Source of the DNA: UBA3537 sp965662485 | GTDB taxonomy: Bacteria > Bacteroidota > Bacteroidia > Flavobacteriales > Flavobacteriaceae | Direction of reading: 5' to 3' | DNA: 34,975 nt | Assembly (NCBI GenBank): GCA_965662485.1 | Contig: CBFIIL010000014.1 | Location: 1 to 34,975 of the forward strand | Shown: positions 8,446 through 17,100 of the stretch, piece by piece | Layout of the letters: each line of letters starts with the position of its first letter | How positions within the stretch are numbered: the first letter of the stretch is position 1 | Notes under the pieces: model-generated | Seen by the model: the letters and a program-made list of their open reading frames with translations, nothing else | Database searches by the model: none | What the model was told of the DNA's origin: nothing | Position numbers and translations under genes: made by a program

Positions 8446-9612
8446 TTAAGACTTACTAGCAAAAGAAATTACATCATTTTCTGAGATTTCATCAGATCCA
8501 AGTATAATTAGACGCTCAACTACATTGCGCAATTCTCTGATATTACCCGTCCAATTGTAACTCTTTAAAAGTTCTAGAGCAGCTTCTGAAAATTGTTTTT
8601 TTGAAGTACCTTGTTCAGATGCAATTTTGGTGCTAAAAAAGTCAACCAATAGCGGAATATCATCTCGTCTGTCATTTAAAGCTGGTACTTTTATAAGAAT
8701 TACAGCAAGCCTATGGTATAAATCTTCTCTAAAACGGCCTTCAGCAATTTCCTTTTTTAAATCTTTGTTGGTCGCTGCAATAACTCTTACATCAACTTTT
8801 ATGTCTTTGTCGTTTCCTACACGCTGAATTTTATTTTCTTGAAGTGCACGCAACACTTTGGCTTGAGCAGACAAGCTCATATCTCCAATTTCATCCAAAA
8901 ATAAAGTGCCTTTATTTGCAGCCTCAAATTTTCCAGCACGATCTTTATGAGCACTTGTAAAAGCCCCTTTGATATGTCCAAAAAGCTCACTTTCAATAAG
9001 TTCTGCTGGAATAGCAGCACAATTGACTTCTACCATAGGTCCTCTAGAACGTTCACTTTTTTGATGCAGCCAATGTGCAACCAGCTCTTTTCCTGTTCCA
9101 TTTGGTCCTGTTATAAGTACACGAGCTTCCGTTGGCGCTACTTTTTCAATGATTGACTTTATGTTTGATATCGGTGAACTTTCGCCAATCATTTCATACT
9201 TCTGGCTTATTTTTCGTTTCAGGCGTTTGTTTTCTACAACCAATTCTTTCCTGTCGAGTGCATTTCTAATAGTATTCAAAAGTCGATTTAAGTCTGGTGG
9301 TTTTGAAATATAGTCATAAGCACCCAAACGCATGGTATTAACTGCAGTATCCAAATCACCATGACCGGATATCATTACAATTGGAATTTCTGGTTTTATC
9401 TTTTTGACCGCCTCTAAAACTTCAACACCGTCCATCTTTGGCATTTTAATATCACATAATATTAAGTCATAATCTGATTTTTTTATAGCTTCAATTCCAG
9501 CAAGTCCATCTTTAGTTTCAGAAACTTGGTAATCCTTATTTTCTTCAGTTAATATTTTTACCAAAACACGTCGAATCGCTTCTTCGTCTTCAATGATTAA
9601 TATTTTTGACAT
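8446..9612 (-). CDS. NtrC-type sigma-54-activating response regulator lacking a DNA-binding domain
   Basis: This 388-residue protein has a receiver domain with phospho-acceptor Asp54 (LILCDIKMPKMDG) and conserved Lys104, then a sigma-54-interaction AAA+ domain. Walker A is GPNGTGKE (169-176), the sigma-54 contact loop reads GAFTSA (216-221) in place of GAFTGA, Walker B is LFLDEIGD (237-244), and WTGNIRELRNVVERLI lies near the C-terminus. It stops about 20 residues later, so the usual Fis-type helix-turn-helix is absent. The cognate kinase is not in this window. It follows the ABC permease gene by 25 bases, suggesting cotranscription with the exporter. Its target promoters are unknown. Confidence 0.92.
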   Translation of the reverse strand: MSKILIIEDEEAIRRVLVKILTEENKDYQVSETKDGLAGIEAIKKSDYDLILCDIKMPKMDGVEVLEAVKKIKPEIPIVMISGHGDLDTAVNTMRLGAYDYISKPPDLNRLLNTIRNALDRKELVVENKRLKRKISQKYEMIGESSPISNIKSIIEKVAPTEARVLITGPNGTGKELVAHWLHQKSERSRGPMVEVNCAAIPAELIESELFGHIKGAFTSAHKDRAGKFEAANKGTLFLDEIGDMSLSAQAKVLRALQENKIQRVGNDKDIKVDVRVIAATNKDLKKEIAEGRFREDLYHRLAVILIKVPALNDRRDDIPLLVDFFSTKIASEQGTSKKQFSEAALELLKSYNWTGNIRELRNVVERLIILGSDEISENDVISFASKS

Positions 9613-9637
9613 TTTATTGGGTTTTAACGCTAATATA

Positions 9638-10942
9638 TTAATATTTCATCCACTTAATAAGTTCTTTATAACTTGGTTTTTTTCCATACATCAAAATTCC
9701 AACACGATAAATTTTAGCCGCAATCCAAACTGTGATCACAAACGTAAATATCAAAATTGCCAAGGATAAAACTTGCTCCCAAATTGGGACACCAAAAGGA
9801 ATACGAATAAGCATTACAATTGGTGATGTGAATGGAATATAAGAAAAAACTGTGGAAATTGTACCATGAGGGTCTTCTAGGGAGGTGAAAAAACCGACAT
9901 AAAACCCTACAACCAAAAGCATCACTATGGGCATTACAAATTGTTGAGTATCTGTTTCGTTGTCTACAGCTGCACCTATGGCTGCATAAAGCGAACTATA
10001 TAATAAATACCCTCCAGTAAAAAATAAAACAAAAGCGATGACTAAATTCAATAATGGCAAAGAGTTAAATTCTGAGATAATTACCTGAATTTCAGAATTG
10101 GCACTGTTTTCGGAAACCGCATTAGCCATCATTTCTTGTTGTGGTGTTGCAGAAAAATCTATACCAAAAATAAAAGAAATTGCAACAGAAAATACTGCTA
10201 TCAAAATAATCCAAATGGCAAATTGAGTAATACCTGCTAATGAAGTTCCAAAAATTTTACCTAACATCAACTTTATAGGTTTTACAGAAGAAATTATCAC
10301 TTCAATAATTCGGCTTGTTTTTTCTTCAATAACGCTACGCATTATAAGATTTCCGTAAATTATTATAAACATAAACAATAAATATCCAGCAGCACCTCCA
10401 AAAATCAACTTCAAAAAACTTCCAGTTTTTGAGGTTTTTACCCCTTCAAAATTTTCCTGATTGATATCAATGTAGGTTTTTGCGGCTTTAATTTTACTCA
10501 AATCAACTCCCAATTTCTTTAGTTTAAGTTCACCAAGGCGTTTTTCAATTTTTGATTCCAAATTTGAAATCAAACTTAATGATGGTGATTCATCTGAATA
10601 AAATTTAATTTGACTTGAAACATCCTCAATGGCTAAATCGGGTACGTGTAACAACCCATAAGAATTATTTTTATTTGATAATTTTTTAGCCGCTTCCAAG
10701 CTAATATCACTAAGGTTTTCATAAATCATTTGATCAGTAGAAACAAGTGTTTCGCTTAAAAATCCAGATTCATCCAATACAGCAATTGTACGGACTTTTT
10801 CATTATTAACGCTTGTTAAATAGGCGACCAGTGACAGCAGTCCTACCAAAATAAGCGGACTCAAAAATGTCATCAAAATAAACGACTTGTTCTTCACTTT
10901 AGCCAAATATTCTCTTTTTATGATTAAAGGTAAGTGGTTCAT
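9638..10942 (-). CDS. ABC-2 type transporter permease (NatB-like)
   Basis: This 434-residue membrane protein has one N-terminal span (about residues 20-42), a large extracytoplasmic loop, and about five more spans in the C-terminal half. The segment IMRSVIEEKTSRIIEVIISS before the core membrane region is the hallmark of the NatB/CcmB-like ABC-2 permeases. Its start overlaps the end of the ATPase gene by 4 bases, so the two form an exporter. NatAB systems export sodium in Bacillus, but many Bacteroidota homologues have no known substrate, so I name only the family. Confidence 0.88.
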   Translation of the reverse strand: MNHLPLIIKREYLAKVKNKSFILMTFLSPLILVGLLSLVAYLTSVNNEKVRTIAVLDESGFLSETLVSTDQMIYENLSDISLEAAKKLSNKNNSYGLLHVPDLAIEDVSSQIKFYSDESPSLSLISNLESKIEKRLGELKLKKLGVDLSKIKAAKTYIDINQENFEGVKTSKTGSFLKLIFGGAAGYLLFMFIIIYGNLIMRSVIEEKTSRIIEVIISSVKPIKLMLGKIFGTSLAGITQFAIWIILIAVFSVAISFIFGIDFSATPQQEMMANAVSENSANSEIQVIISEFNSLPLLNLVIAFVLFFTGGYLLYSSLYAAIGAAVDNETDTQQFVMPIVMLLVVGFYVGFFTSLEDPHGTISTVFSYIPFTSPIVMLIRIPFGVPIWEQVLSLAILIFTFVITVWIAAKIYRVGILMYGKKPSYKELIKWMKY

Positions 10943-11871
10943 AATGAGTTGTTTTTTACAGTTTGAATGAAAATATCATTGGCATTTGGAATCACTTCTA
11001 CAAAATGATTTATATATGCATTAGCATTTAAAAAAGTTAACAAATCGTTTGAGGTATCGGATGCTCCCAATTTTATATTTAATTTTAAATCATCTTCAAG
11101 AGATTTGAATTCCGCAGGACTTGTGTCAAAACGTTCTGAAATTTGGCTTTCTAAATCTCTTAAATTACTCGAAGATAAGCCGACTTCAAATGTGTTTGTT
11201 TTGTGTTTGCGTTTTATGTCGATAAGGTTTCCATCTAATATTTTTTTAGATTGATGAATTAGTGCTATATGATCACATAATTCTTCAACGGATTCCATAC
11301 GGTGTGTAGAGAAAATAACCGTTGCACCCTCATCTCTAAGTTGTAAAATTTCATCTTTAATAAGATTAGCATTTATAGGATCAAAACCAGAGAATGGTTC
11401 GTCAAAAATTAAAAGTTTTGGTTGATGCAAAACAGTTACAATAAATTGTATTTTTTGCGCCATTCCTTTAGAAAGTTCTTCAATTTTTTTATCCCACCAA
11501 TGACTAATTTCAAATTTTTCAAACCAATAGTTAAGTCTCTTTTTTGCTTGTCTATAACTTAACCCTTTGAGTTGTGCCAAGTACAAGGCCTGCTCACCAA
11601 CTTTCATTGATTTGTAGAGCCCTCGCTCTTCTGGCAAATATCCAATATATTGGACATGCTCTGGTTTTAGTGGCTCACCATCTAAAATCACATGACCAAC
11701 ATCTGGCATGGTTATTTGATTGATAATACGAATAAGGGTTGTTTTTCCAGCCCCATTTGGGCCCAAAAGTCCAAAAATACTATGTTTTGGAACTTGAATT
11801 GAAACATCGGAGAGTGCTTGAAATTCGCCGAAGTTTTTGGAAATATTAGTTGCTTCAAGGAGAGTACTCAT
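10939..11871 (-). CDS. ABC transporter ATP-binding protein (NatA-like)
   Basis: This is a 310-residue cytosolic ATPase with Walker A GPNGAGKTT (near residue 38), Q-loop region YLPEERGLY, a variant signature LSKGMAQKIQF, Walker B LLIFDEPFSGFDP and the H-loop STHRM. The YLPEERGLY stretch and the roughly 80-residue C-terminal extension are typical of the NatA/DrrA-type export ATPases. It is the first gene of a run that continues with the permease (4-base overlap) and the response regulator. No convincing TAnnTTTG promoter is visible in the 110-base gap after dnaJ. Confidence 0.92.
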   Translation of the reverse strand: MSTLLEATNISKNFGEFQALSDVSIQVPKHSIFGLLGPNGAGKTTLIRIINQITMPDVGHVILDGEPLKPEHVQYIGYLPEERGLYKSMKVGEQALYLAQLKGLSYRQAKKRLNYWFEKFEISHWWDKKIEELSKGMAQKIQFIVTVLHQPKLLIFDEPFSGFDPINANLIKDEILQLRDEGATVIFSTHRMESVEELCDHIALIHQSKKILDGNLIDIKRKHKTNTFEVGLSSSNLRDLESQISERFDTSPAEFKSLEDDLKLNIKLGASDTSNDLLTFLNANAYINHFVEVIPNANDIFIQTVKNNSL

Positions 11872-11981
11872 ATTTGTTTTTAGATTTTCTGTAGGACGTG
11901 CAATGGAGCTTTTCGTTACAATGTAAATCTAAAAGATTTTTTTTGAAATCAACCCTAACAACAAGGAAAATAAAATCTGTG

Positions 11982-13091
11982 TTATGAAAACATATCTTTT
12001 ACCTTTTCAAAAAAGGATTTATCGGATTGTTCTGGTTTAGGTTCAAAATGCTCATTGTTACGCATTTTTTCAAAGAATGATTTTTGTTCTTTGTTCAGAG
12101 TTTTTGGTGTCCAAACATTGATATGTACTAGTAAATCTCCTTTGTTATATCCATTGATGTTTGGAATTCCTTTGCCACGTAAGCGTAGTATTTTACCAGA
12201 CTGAACACCAGCTTCAATTTTAAGTCTAACTTTTCCTGTTACAGTATCGATTTCTACTGATGATCCGAGTATGGCATCAGGAAGGCTAACGTATAAGTCA
12301 TAATGTAAATTATCGCCCTCACGTTGTAATTTTGAATGAGATTCTTCTGTAATAGCAACCAATAAATCCCCTGAAATACCATTTCCTGGAGCAGCATTAC
12401 CTTTTCCTGAAACTTTGAGTTGCATACCATCTTCAACACCAGCAGGAATTTTGATAGAAACTGTTTCTTCTTCAATCACAAAACCATTGACATCAGCATT
12501 GGCTGGACGATGATCGATAATTTGACCAGAGCCACCACAAGTATTACATGGCGAAGCCGTCTGCATACGTCCCAAAATAGTGTTTGTTATACGTGTCACC
12601 TGGCCTGTTCCGTTACAAGTACCACAAGTTTTATAAGTAACGCCTTTGGCTTGTTTTTTTCGTTTTACTTTTATTTTTTTCTCAACACCATTAGCAATTT
12701 CTTCAAGCGTAAGTTTGACACGAATTCTAAGATTTGTCCCTCTAGCAGTACGTTGTCTACGCTGTCCACCAAAACCACCACCGCCAAAAGCACCACCAAA
12801 TATGTCGCCAAATTGACTAAAAATATCATCCATGTTCATGGAACCACCACCAAATCCACCAGTACCTTCAAATGCCTGGTGTCCAAATTGATCGTATCGT
12901 GCCTTTTTATCTGGGTCGCTCAAAACTTCGTAAGCTTCAGCAGCAACTTTAAACTTCTCTTCAGCAGTTTTATCATCAGGATTTTTATCCGGATGATATT
13001 TTATAGCCATTTTTCTGTATGCTTTTTTAATTTCTGCTGCAGAAGCACTTTTGCTTAACCCCAATACTTCGTAATAATCCTGTTTTGCCAT
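11982..13091 (-). CDS. dnaJ: Chaperone DnaJ (Hsp40) with a two-motif zinc region
   Basis: This is a 369-residue type I-like J-protein that stimulates DnaK ATPase and delivers clients. It has a J-domain with HPD at 33-35, a Gly/Phe-rich linker (about 75-110), then a zinc region containing only two CxxCxGxG motifs (CGTCNGTG at 156-163 and CNTCGGSG at 182-189) where classical DnaJ has four. The C-terminal substrate-binding domains follow (VRLKIEAGVQSGKILRLRGKG). The spacing matches classical motifs 2 and 3 (zinc site II), so motifs 1 and 4 appear lost. It follows grpE by 21 bases, same strand. Confidence 0.96.
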   Translation of the reverse strand: MAKQDYYEVLGLSKSASAAEIKKAYRKMAIKYHPDKNPDDKTAEEKFKVAAEAYEVLSDPDKKARYDQFGHQAFEGTGGFGGGSMNMDDIFSQFGDIFGGAFGGGGFGGQRRQRTARGTNLRIRVKLTLEEIANGVEKKIKVKRKKQAKGVTYKTCGTCNGTGQVTRITNTILGRMQTASPCNTCGGSGQIIDHRPANADVNGFVIEEETVSIKIPAGVEDGMQLKVSGKGNAAPGNGISGDLLVAITEESHSKLQREGDNLHYDLYVSLPDAILGSSVEIDTVTGKVRLKIEAGVQSGKILRLRGKGIPNINGYNKGDLLVHINVWTPKTLNKEQKSFFEKMRNNEHFEPKPEQSDKSFFEKVKDMFS

Positions 13092-13112
13092 GTAATGAAT
13101 GGATTTATATTT

Positions 13113-13628
13113 TTATTGTCCTATGACTACTTTTGGGAAACGAATCACTTTTTCCCCAAGTTTATACCCTTGCTCTATAACATCTATAATTTTTCCTTTC
13201 AAATCATCGGTCGGTGCAGGAATTTGTGTTACTGCCTCATGATTATCAGCATTAAAATCATCACCTTTATTGACCTCAACAAGACTCAATCCTTTTTGTT
13301 GTAGAGTATTATTAAGTTTATTTTTTATCAGCTCAACCCCTTTAGAAAGCTCCGATTCTTCGTGTTTTGATAGTTCTACCATTGCACGATCAAAATCATC
13401 CAAAACTGGTAATAATGCCTGAATCACATCTTGACTAGCTGTTGAAAACAATTCTATACGCTCTTTTGAGGTGCGACGTTTGTAGTTTTCAAATTCTGCG
13501 AAAAGGCGTAAAAATTTATCTTTTTCTTGCGCTAGTTCTGATTGGAGTTGTTCCTCAACAGATATTTCAACTTCTGGCGCCTTTGATTCTTCTTCTTTCG
13601 CTTTTTGTTTTGTTGCCTTTTTGGTCAT
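13113..13628 (-). CDS. grpE: Nucleotide exchange factor GrpE
   Basis: This is a 171-residue protein with a charged, low-complexity N-terminus, a long coiled-coil region (EEQLQSELAQEKDKFLRLFAEFENYKRRT is the family pattern) and the C-terminal beta domain ending KVIRFPKVVIGQ. GrpE releases ADP from DnaK; dnaJ follows directly in the same transcript. A promoter with TTG and TACTTTTG elements lies upstream. The DnaK gene is not in this window. Confidence 0.96.
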   Translation of the reverse strand: MTKKATKQKAKEEESKAPEVEISVEEQLQSELAQEKDKFLRLFAEFENYKRRTSKERIELFSTASQDVIQALLPVLDDFDRAMVELSKHEESELSKGVELIKNKLNNTLQQKGLSLVEVNKGDDFNADNHEAVTQIPAPTDDLKGKIIDVIEQGYKLGEKVIRFPKVVIGQ

Positions 13629-13663
13629 CTTAAAAGAAATTAACTATTTGAATTAATTGATGG

Positions 13664-13695
13664 CAAAAGTACTGCCATTCTAGATAAAATGTCAA
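13664..13695 (-). promoter_or_regulatory. grpE: Putative grpE-dnaJ promoter (TTG-N21-TACTTTTG)
   Basis: On the reverse strand a TTGACA-type -33 element (TTG at 13695-13693) is followed after 21 bases by TACTTTTG (13671-13664), matching the flavobacterial TTG/TAnnTTTG arrangement. It lies about 35 bases before the grpE ATG. No CIRCE inverted repeat is present. Confidence 0.55.
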
Positions 13696-13741
13696 AATGT
13701 CACGAAAAAAAATTTAAAAAAATGACGTTTGAGGTTTTAAA

Positions 13742-14659
13742 TTACTTTTTTAGAAGATCATTTAGTGCCGCTGAAAGCTCATGATAGTCAAATTTGAACC
13801 CTATGGATTGAATTTTTTTTGAACAAACACGCTGACTTTCAAGGACAACGGCACTCATGCCTCCAAGTATCAGTTTAAGCATGAACTCTGGAATATTGGG
13901 TAGAAAAATAGGCTTTTTTATAACATGACCTATTGTTTTGGTCAATTCTGATTGGCGTACAGGATTTGGTGCTACAGCATTGAAAACTCCATAGCGTTTG
14001 GATTCCAAAACATAAATAAACATAGCCACTAGATCATCGCTATGAATCCATGATTGCCATTGCTCACCGGATGCCAAAACGGCACCAAAATAGTTTTGAA
14101 TTGGTGTCATTATTTTTGGAAGTGCACCTCCATTATTATCCAAAACAATTCCAATACGAAGTATTGTTGATTTAATATTTAAGGACTCAAATTGATTTGC
14201 TGCAGCTTCCCATTTCTGAACTACTGTTCTTAAAAACGAACAGTTTTCTGAAACAACATCGTCCTCTTGATAATAATTGGTTTTAGAGTCCGGATAAATT
14301 CCAATGGCGCTTGCAGAGATCAAATGTTTAATTGGAAAATTATTTTCTTTAATGGCATCAGCCAAAACATTTAATGCTTGTACACGGCTATTCAAAATAG
14401 ACGCTTTAGCTGATTTCGTCCAGCGCTGTGCTATTGGGCTTCCAGCAAGGTTAACTACAGCTTCAGCACCTTCAAAACAAGACAGATCTATTGTGTTATT
14501 TTGAGGATTCCAATAAAAATACTGAATATTGGTTTCAGTAGAAGATAGCGCCTTTTGAGTGGTTAGGATATGAACCTTGTACCCTTTATTCAAAAGGTGA
14601 GCTGTGAGTTTTTTTCCCACTAAACCTGTTGCTCCTGTTATCAAAACTGTAGCTGCCAT
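13742..14659 (-). CDS. TIGR01777-family NAD(P)-binding epimerase (YfcH/SulA-like)
   Basis: This is a 305-residue member of the extended short-chain dehydrogenase superfamily. It has an N-terminal dinucleotide-binding glycine motif (LITGATGLVGKKL), the ISASAIGIYPD segment (Ser and Tyr of the active site), and a C-terminal DUF1731-type helical region (PNIPEFMLKLILGGMSAVVLESQRV). The length is normal for the TIGR01777 group. The biochemical role of the family is not established. It lies 103 bases after mnmD and 113 bases before grpE on the same strand. Confidence 0.9.
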   Translation of the reverse strand: MAATVLITGATGLVGKKLTAHLLNKGYKVHILTTQKALSSTETNIQYFYWNPQNNTIDLSCFEGAEAVVNLAGSPIAQRWTKSAKASILNSRVQALNVLADAIKENNFPIKHLISASAIGIYPDSKTNYYQEDDVVSENCSFLRTVVQKWEAAANQFESLNIKSTILRIGIVLDNNGGALPKIMTPIQNYFGAVLASGEQWQSWIHSDDLVAMFIYVLESKRYGVFNAVAPNPVRQSELTKTIGHVIKKPIFLPNIPEFMLKLILGGMSAVVLESQRVCSKKIQSIGFKFDYHELSAALNDLLKK

Positions 14660-14762
14660 ATTGCAAAATTATTGAATACTGTTGCAGTCTCATGTTAAAA
14701 TTGGATGGTTTAACAATTATTTATGCTTATTATACTAAGAAAAGAAAAGAATCAGTGGAAAT

Positions 14763-15437
14763 CTAGCTAATTTTTGTAGCGCGAAGCATTTCTCGTTTAC
14801 CTGGAGGTCCCGACAAGCGTTCCACCTCAAAACCAACCTCTTGCATGGCACGTCTAACACTGCCTTTTGCTGAGTAAGTCACTAAAACACTACCCAAACG
14901 CATAGCAGTATACATCATTTTAAAAATTGACGGTGTCCAAAGGTCTGGTTGTACTCGTGGGCCAAATGCATCAAAATAAACAATATCAAAAACGTTTACA
15001 TCTTTTATCTCTGTAAAAAACTCCTGACGTTTTTTTAAAACAAAGTGCTTTGTAATTTGGATTTCTTTATGCCATGACGCTTGATGAAGATGATCAAAAA
15101 TATCTAATTTTGATACCAATATATCCGAATAATTTAGGGCTCGAAGTTCATCGCTTGAAACAGGATAGGCCTCTATGCCATGGTATAAAATTGATTTTTG
15201 TAATGCCAGTTCATCTGTAGCGGTAAGTAATGCATTAAGTCCAGTACCAAAACCAATTTCTAAAATATTGATATGCTTTTGATTTGGCTGTCGTTGTAAA
15301 AATTCGCGCAAACCATATTCAATATAAACATGTTTTGCTTCTTGAATTGCACCATGAATAGAATGATATTGTTCGTTCCATTCTTCAATTTGAATGGTTT
15401 TACTTCCATCTGCGGTAGTGATTATGGAGCGTTTCAA
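14763..15437 (-). CDS. mnmD: tRNA U34 methyltransferase MnmD (stand-alone DUF752 domain)
   Basis: This is a 224-residue SAM-dependent methyltransferase that converts aminomethyl- to methylaminomethyl-(2-thio)uridine at tRNA position 34. The SAM motif is ILEIGFGTGLNALL (about 54-67). The signature DIVYFDAFGPRVQPDLWTP and the C-terminal VTYSAKGSVRRAMQEVGF and GPPGKREML patterns are those of the MnmC methyltransferase domain. The FAD-dependent oxidase domain fused in enterobacterial MnmC is absent, as is usual in Bacteroidota. It starts 7 bases after the DUF4920 gene, so the two are probably cotranscribed. Confidence 0.9.
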   Translation of the reverse strand: MKRSIITTADGSKTIQIEEWNEQYHSIHGAIQEAKHVYIEYGLREFLQRQPNQKHINILEIGFGTGLNALLTATDELALQKSILYHGIEAYPVSSDELRALNYSDILVSKLDIFDHLHQASWHKEIQITKHFVLKKRQEFFTEIKDVNVFDIVYFDAFGPRVQPDLWTPSIFKMMYTAMRLGSVLVTYSAKGSVRRAMQEVGFEVERLSGPPGKREMLRATKIS

Positions 15438-15444
15438 GTGTGAA

Positions 15445-15933
15445 TTATTGTGAAATTAAAACACCATCAGCTTCAAAATTATAGCTTGTCTTTGGTGTCG
15501 TTATGGCTGCAATTTCTTCATCAGATGCACCTGCATCTTCTGCATAGTGACGTAAATCATCAACAGAAGTTTCAGACATAAATGCTTTCCCATGAATTAA
15601 AACTTCGCCACTTGCATCAAGTGGAACAAAAAATCCATAATCTTTAAAACGAACCATCATTTCTGAGTCATTTTCCATGGAAAGTGTCATCCAACATCCT
15701 TTTTTGGTACAAACTTCTTTAATTGTACCTTTTAGGGTGAGTTGGAGTGTATCTCCAATTTTTTCAATTTTCTGAGATAGTTCATCAAGCGAAATAATGG
15801 AATCCGTCTCAAACGCATCACCATACAAATTATAGGTTGTTGATTGGACCTGAACAGGTATTCGACTCGATTGTTTTTCTTTACAAGAAAAGATAAACAT
15901 AAAGGTTATAAGAACAAGAAGCTGGTTTTTCAT
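15445..15933 (-). CDS. DUF4920-family lipoprotein
   Basis: This is a 162-residue protein with a lipoprotein signal (hydrophobic stretch ending FMFIFSC). The body contains ISLDELSQKI, LKGTIKEVCTKKGCWMTL and MVRFKDYGFFVPLDASG, the pattern of DUF4920, which looks like an OB-fold-type domain with a conserved CxxKGCWM motif. It is probably anchored in the periplasm or outer membrane. The two cysteines in VCTKKGCW could bind metal or form a disulfide. The function is unknown. It is divergent from ilvE and leads mnmD. Confidence 0.82.
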   Translation of the reverse strand: MKNQLLVLITFMFIFSCKEKQSSRIPVQVQSTTYNLYGDAFETDSIISLDELSQKIEKIGDTLQLTLKGTIKEVCTKKGCWMTLSMENDSEMMVRFKDYGFFVPLDASGEVLIHGKAFMSETSVDDLRHYAEDAGASDEEIAAITTPKTSYNFEADGVLISQ

Positions 15934-15985
15934 TGGTTGTCTAATTTTTAAAATCTAAAGATAATAACTTTTACGAATGTTATGT

Positions 15986-16013
15986 TTGTTCAATACAAAT
16001 TTTAATAATTTTG
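15986..16013 (+). promoter_or_regulatory. ilvE: Putative ilvE promoter (TTG-N17-TAATTTTG)
   Basis: TTG at 15986-15988 and TAATTTTG at 16006-16013 are separated by 17 bases, a full match to the flavobacterial -33/-7 arrangement. The implied transcription start lies about 20-25 bases before the ATG at 16043. This also argues against the in-frame ATG at 15977, which would precede the promoter. Confidence 0.6.
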
Positions 16014-16042
16014 TTTTAAATTTGAACCAGAAAATTTTAACT

Positions 16043-17095
16043 ATGATCCAAATAAAAACAACAAAAGTAGCGCAATCAAAACTTAGTGAAATTGATTTCA
16101 ACAATCTTGGATTCGGAAGTGTATTTTCCGATCATATGCTTATTTGTGATTATAAAAATGGGGCTTGGGGAGAACCTGAAATTATTCCATTTCAGCCTAT
16201 GTCACTTATGCCTTCTGCCAAAATTTTTCATTATGGACAGTCCATATTTGAAGGTATGAAAGCATACAAAGACAAGGATTCTATTACATGGCTTTTTCGT
16301 CCTGAAGAAAATTTTAACCGTTTAAACAAATCGGCCAAACGTTTGGCTATTCCTGAGCTTCCCAAAGAAGTGTTTTTTGAAGGACTTAAAGCATTACTAA
16401 AAGTGGATAATGATTGGATTACCTCCGTTAAAGGAAGTTCATTATATATCAGGCCAATTATTTTTGCAACTGGCGAAGGTTTTCATGCTTCACCCGCAGA
16501 TGGTTATCGCTTTTTGATTGCTACAGCGCCTTCTGGTCCTTATTTTTCTGGAAAAGTTAGTGTCCTTATTGAAGAAAAATATTCAAGATCGGCCAATGGC
16601 GGTGTGGGTTACGCCAAAGCAGGTGGAAATTATGCCGGACAGTTTTACCCAACGCAACTTGCTATCGAAAAAGGCTATAATCAAGTGATTTGGACGGATG
16701 ATAATACACACGAATATATTGAAGAAGCTGGGGCGATGAACATCTTTATCCGAATTGATGATACACTTATTACTGGCCCCACAAGTGATCGTATTTTAGA
16801 TGGTGTAACGCGGAAAAGTATTATTGATATTGCCAACGCTGAAGGTATTACAGTTGAAGTCAGAAAATTCACTGTTTCAGAAGTTATTGAAGCTTCAAAA
16901 AATGGAAGGCTTAAAGAGATGTTTGGGGCAGGTACAGCAGCAGTCATCTCTCCTATTTCATCATTTGGCCATAGAGATCAAGATTATGATCTTCCAGAAC
17001 TAGAAAAATCTTATGCTAGTTTTTTAAAGGAAAAAATAACATCCATCCAAACCAATAGTGCAGAAGATCCATTTGGATGGCGTTTTAAGGTCTAA
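16043..17095 (+). CDS. ilvE: Branched-chain amino acid aminotransferase
   Basis: This is a 350-residue PLP enzyme of fold type IV that exchanges amino groups between glutamate and the keto acids of leucine, isoleucine and valine. Landmarks are FHYGQSIFEGMKAY, LYIRPIIFATG, GYAKAGGNYA (PLP lysine), EEAGAMNIFI and the C-terminal GAGTAAVISP. I chose ATG at 16043 (MIQIKTTKV) because the 22-residue longer form starting at 15977 begins upstream of the predicted promoter and looks non-coding. It converges with the MazG-like gene, leaving 5 bases between stops. Confidence 0.94.
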   Translation: MIQIKTTKVAQSKLSEIDFNNLGFGSVFSDHMLICDYKNGAWGEPEIIPFQPMSLMPSAKIFHYGQSIFEGMKAYKDKDSITWLFRPEENFNRLNKSAKRLAIPELPKEVFFEGLKALLKVDNDWITSVKGSSLYIRPIIFATGEGFHASPADGYRFLIATAPSGPYFSGKVSVLIEEKYSRSANGGVGYAKAGGNYAGQFYPTQLAIEKGYNQVIWTDDNTHEYIEEAGAMNIFIRIDDTLITGPTSDRILDGVTRKSIIDIANAEGITVEVRKFTVSEVIEASKNGRLKEMFGAGTAAVISPISSFGHRDQDYDLPELEKSYASFLKEKITSIQTNSAEDPFGWRFKV

Positions 17096-17100
17096 ACTCT

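Noticed and set aside
12420..13058. 212-codon open frame on the plus strand
   Set aside because: It is wholly antisense to dnaJ. Its product is Ser/Thr/Phe-rich low complexity, as expected from a shadow of a conserved gene.
13629..13741. CIRCE element before grpE
   Set aside because: The TTAGCACTC-N9-GAGTGCTAA repeat is not present; only a TTG/TAnnTTTG promoter is visible.
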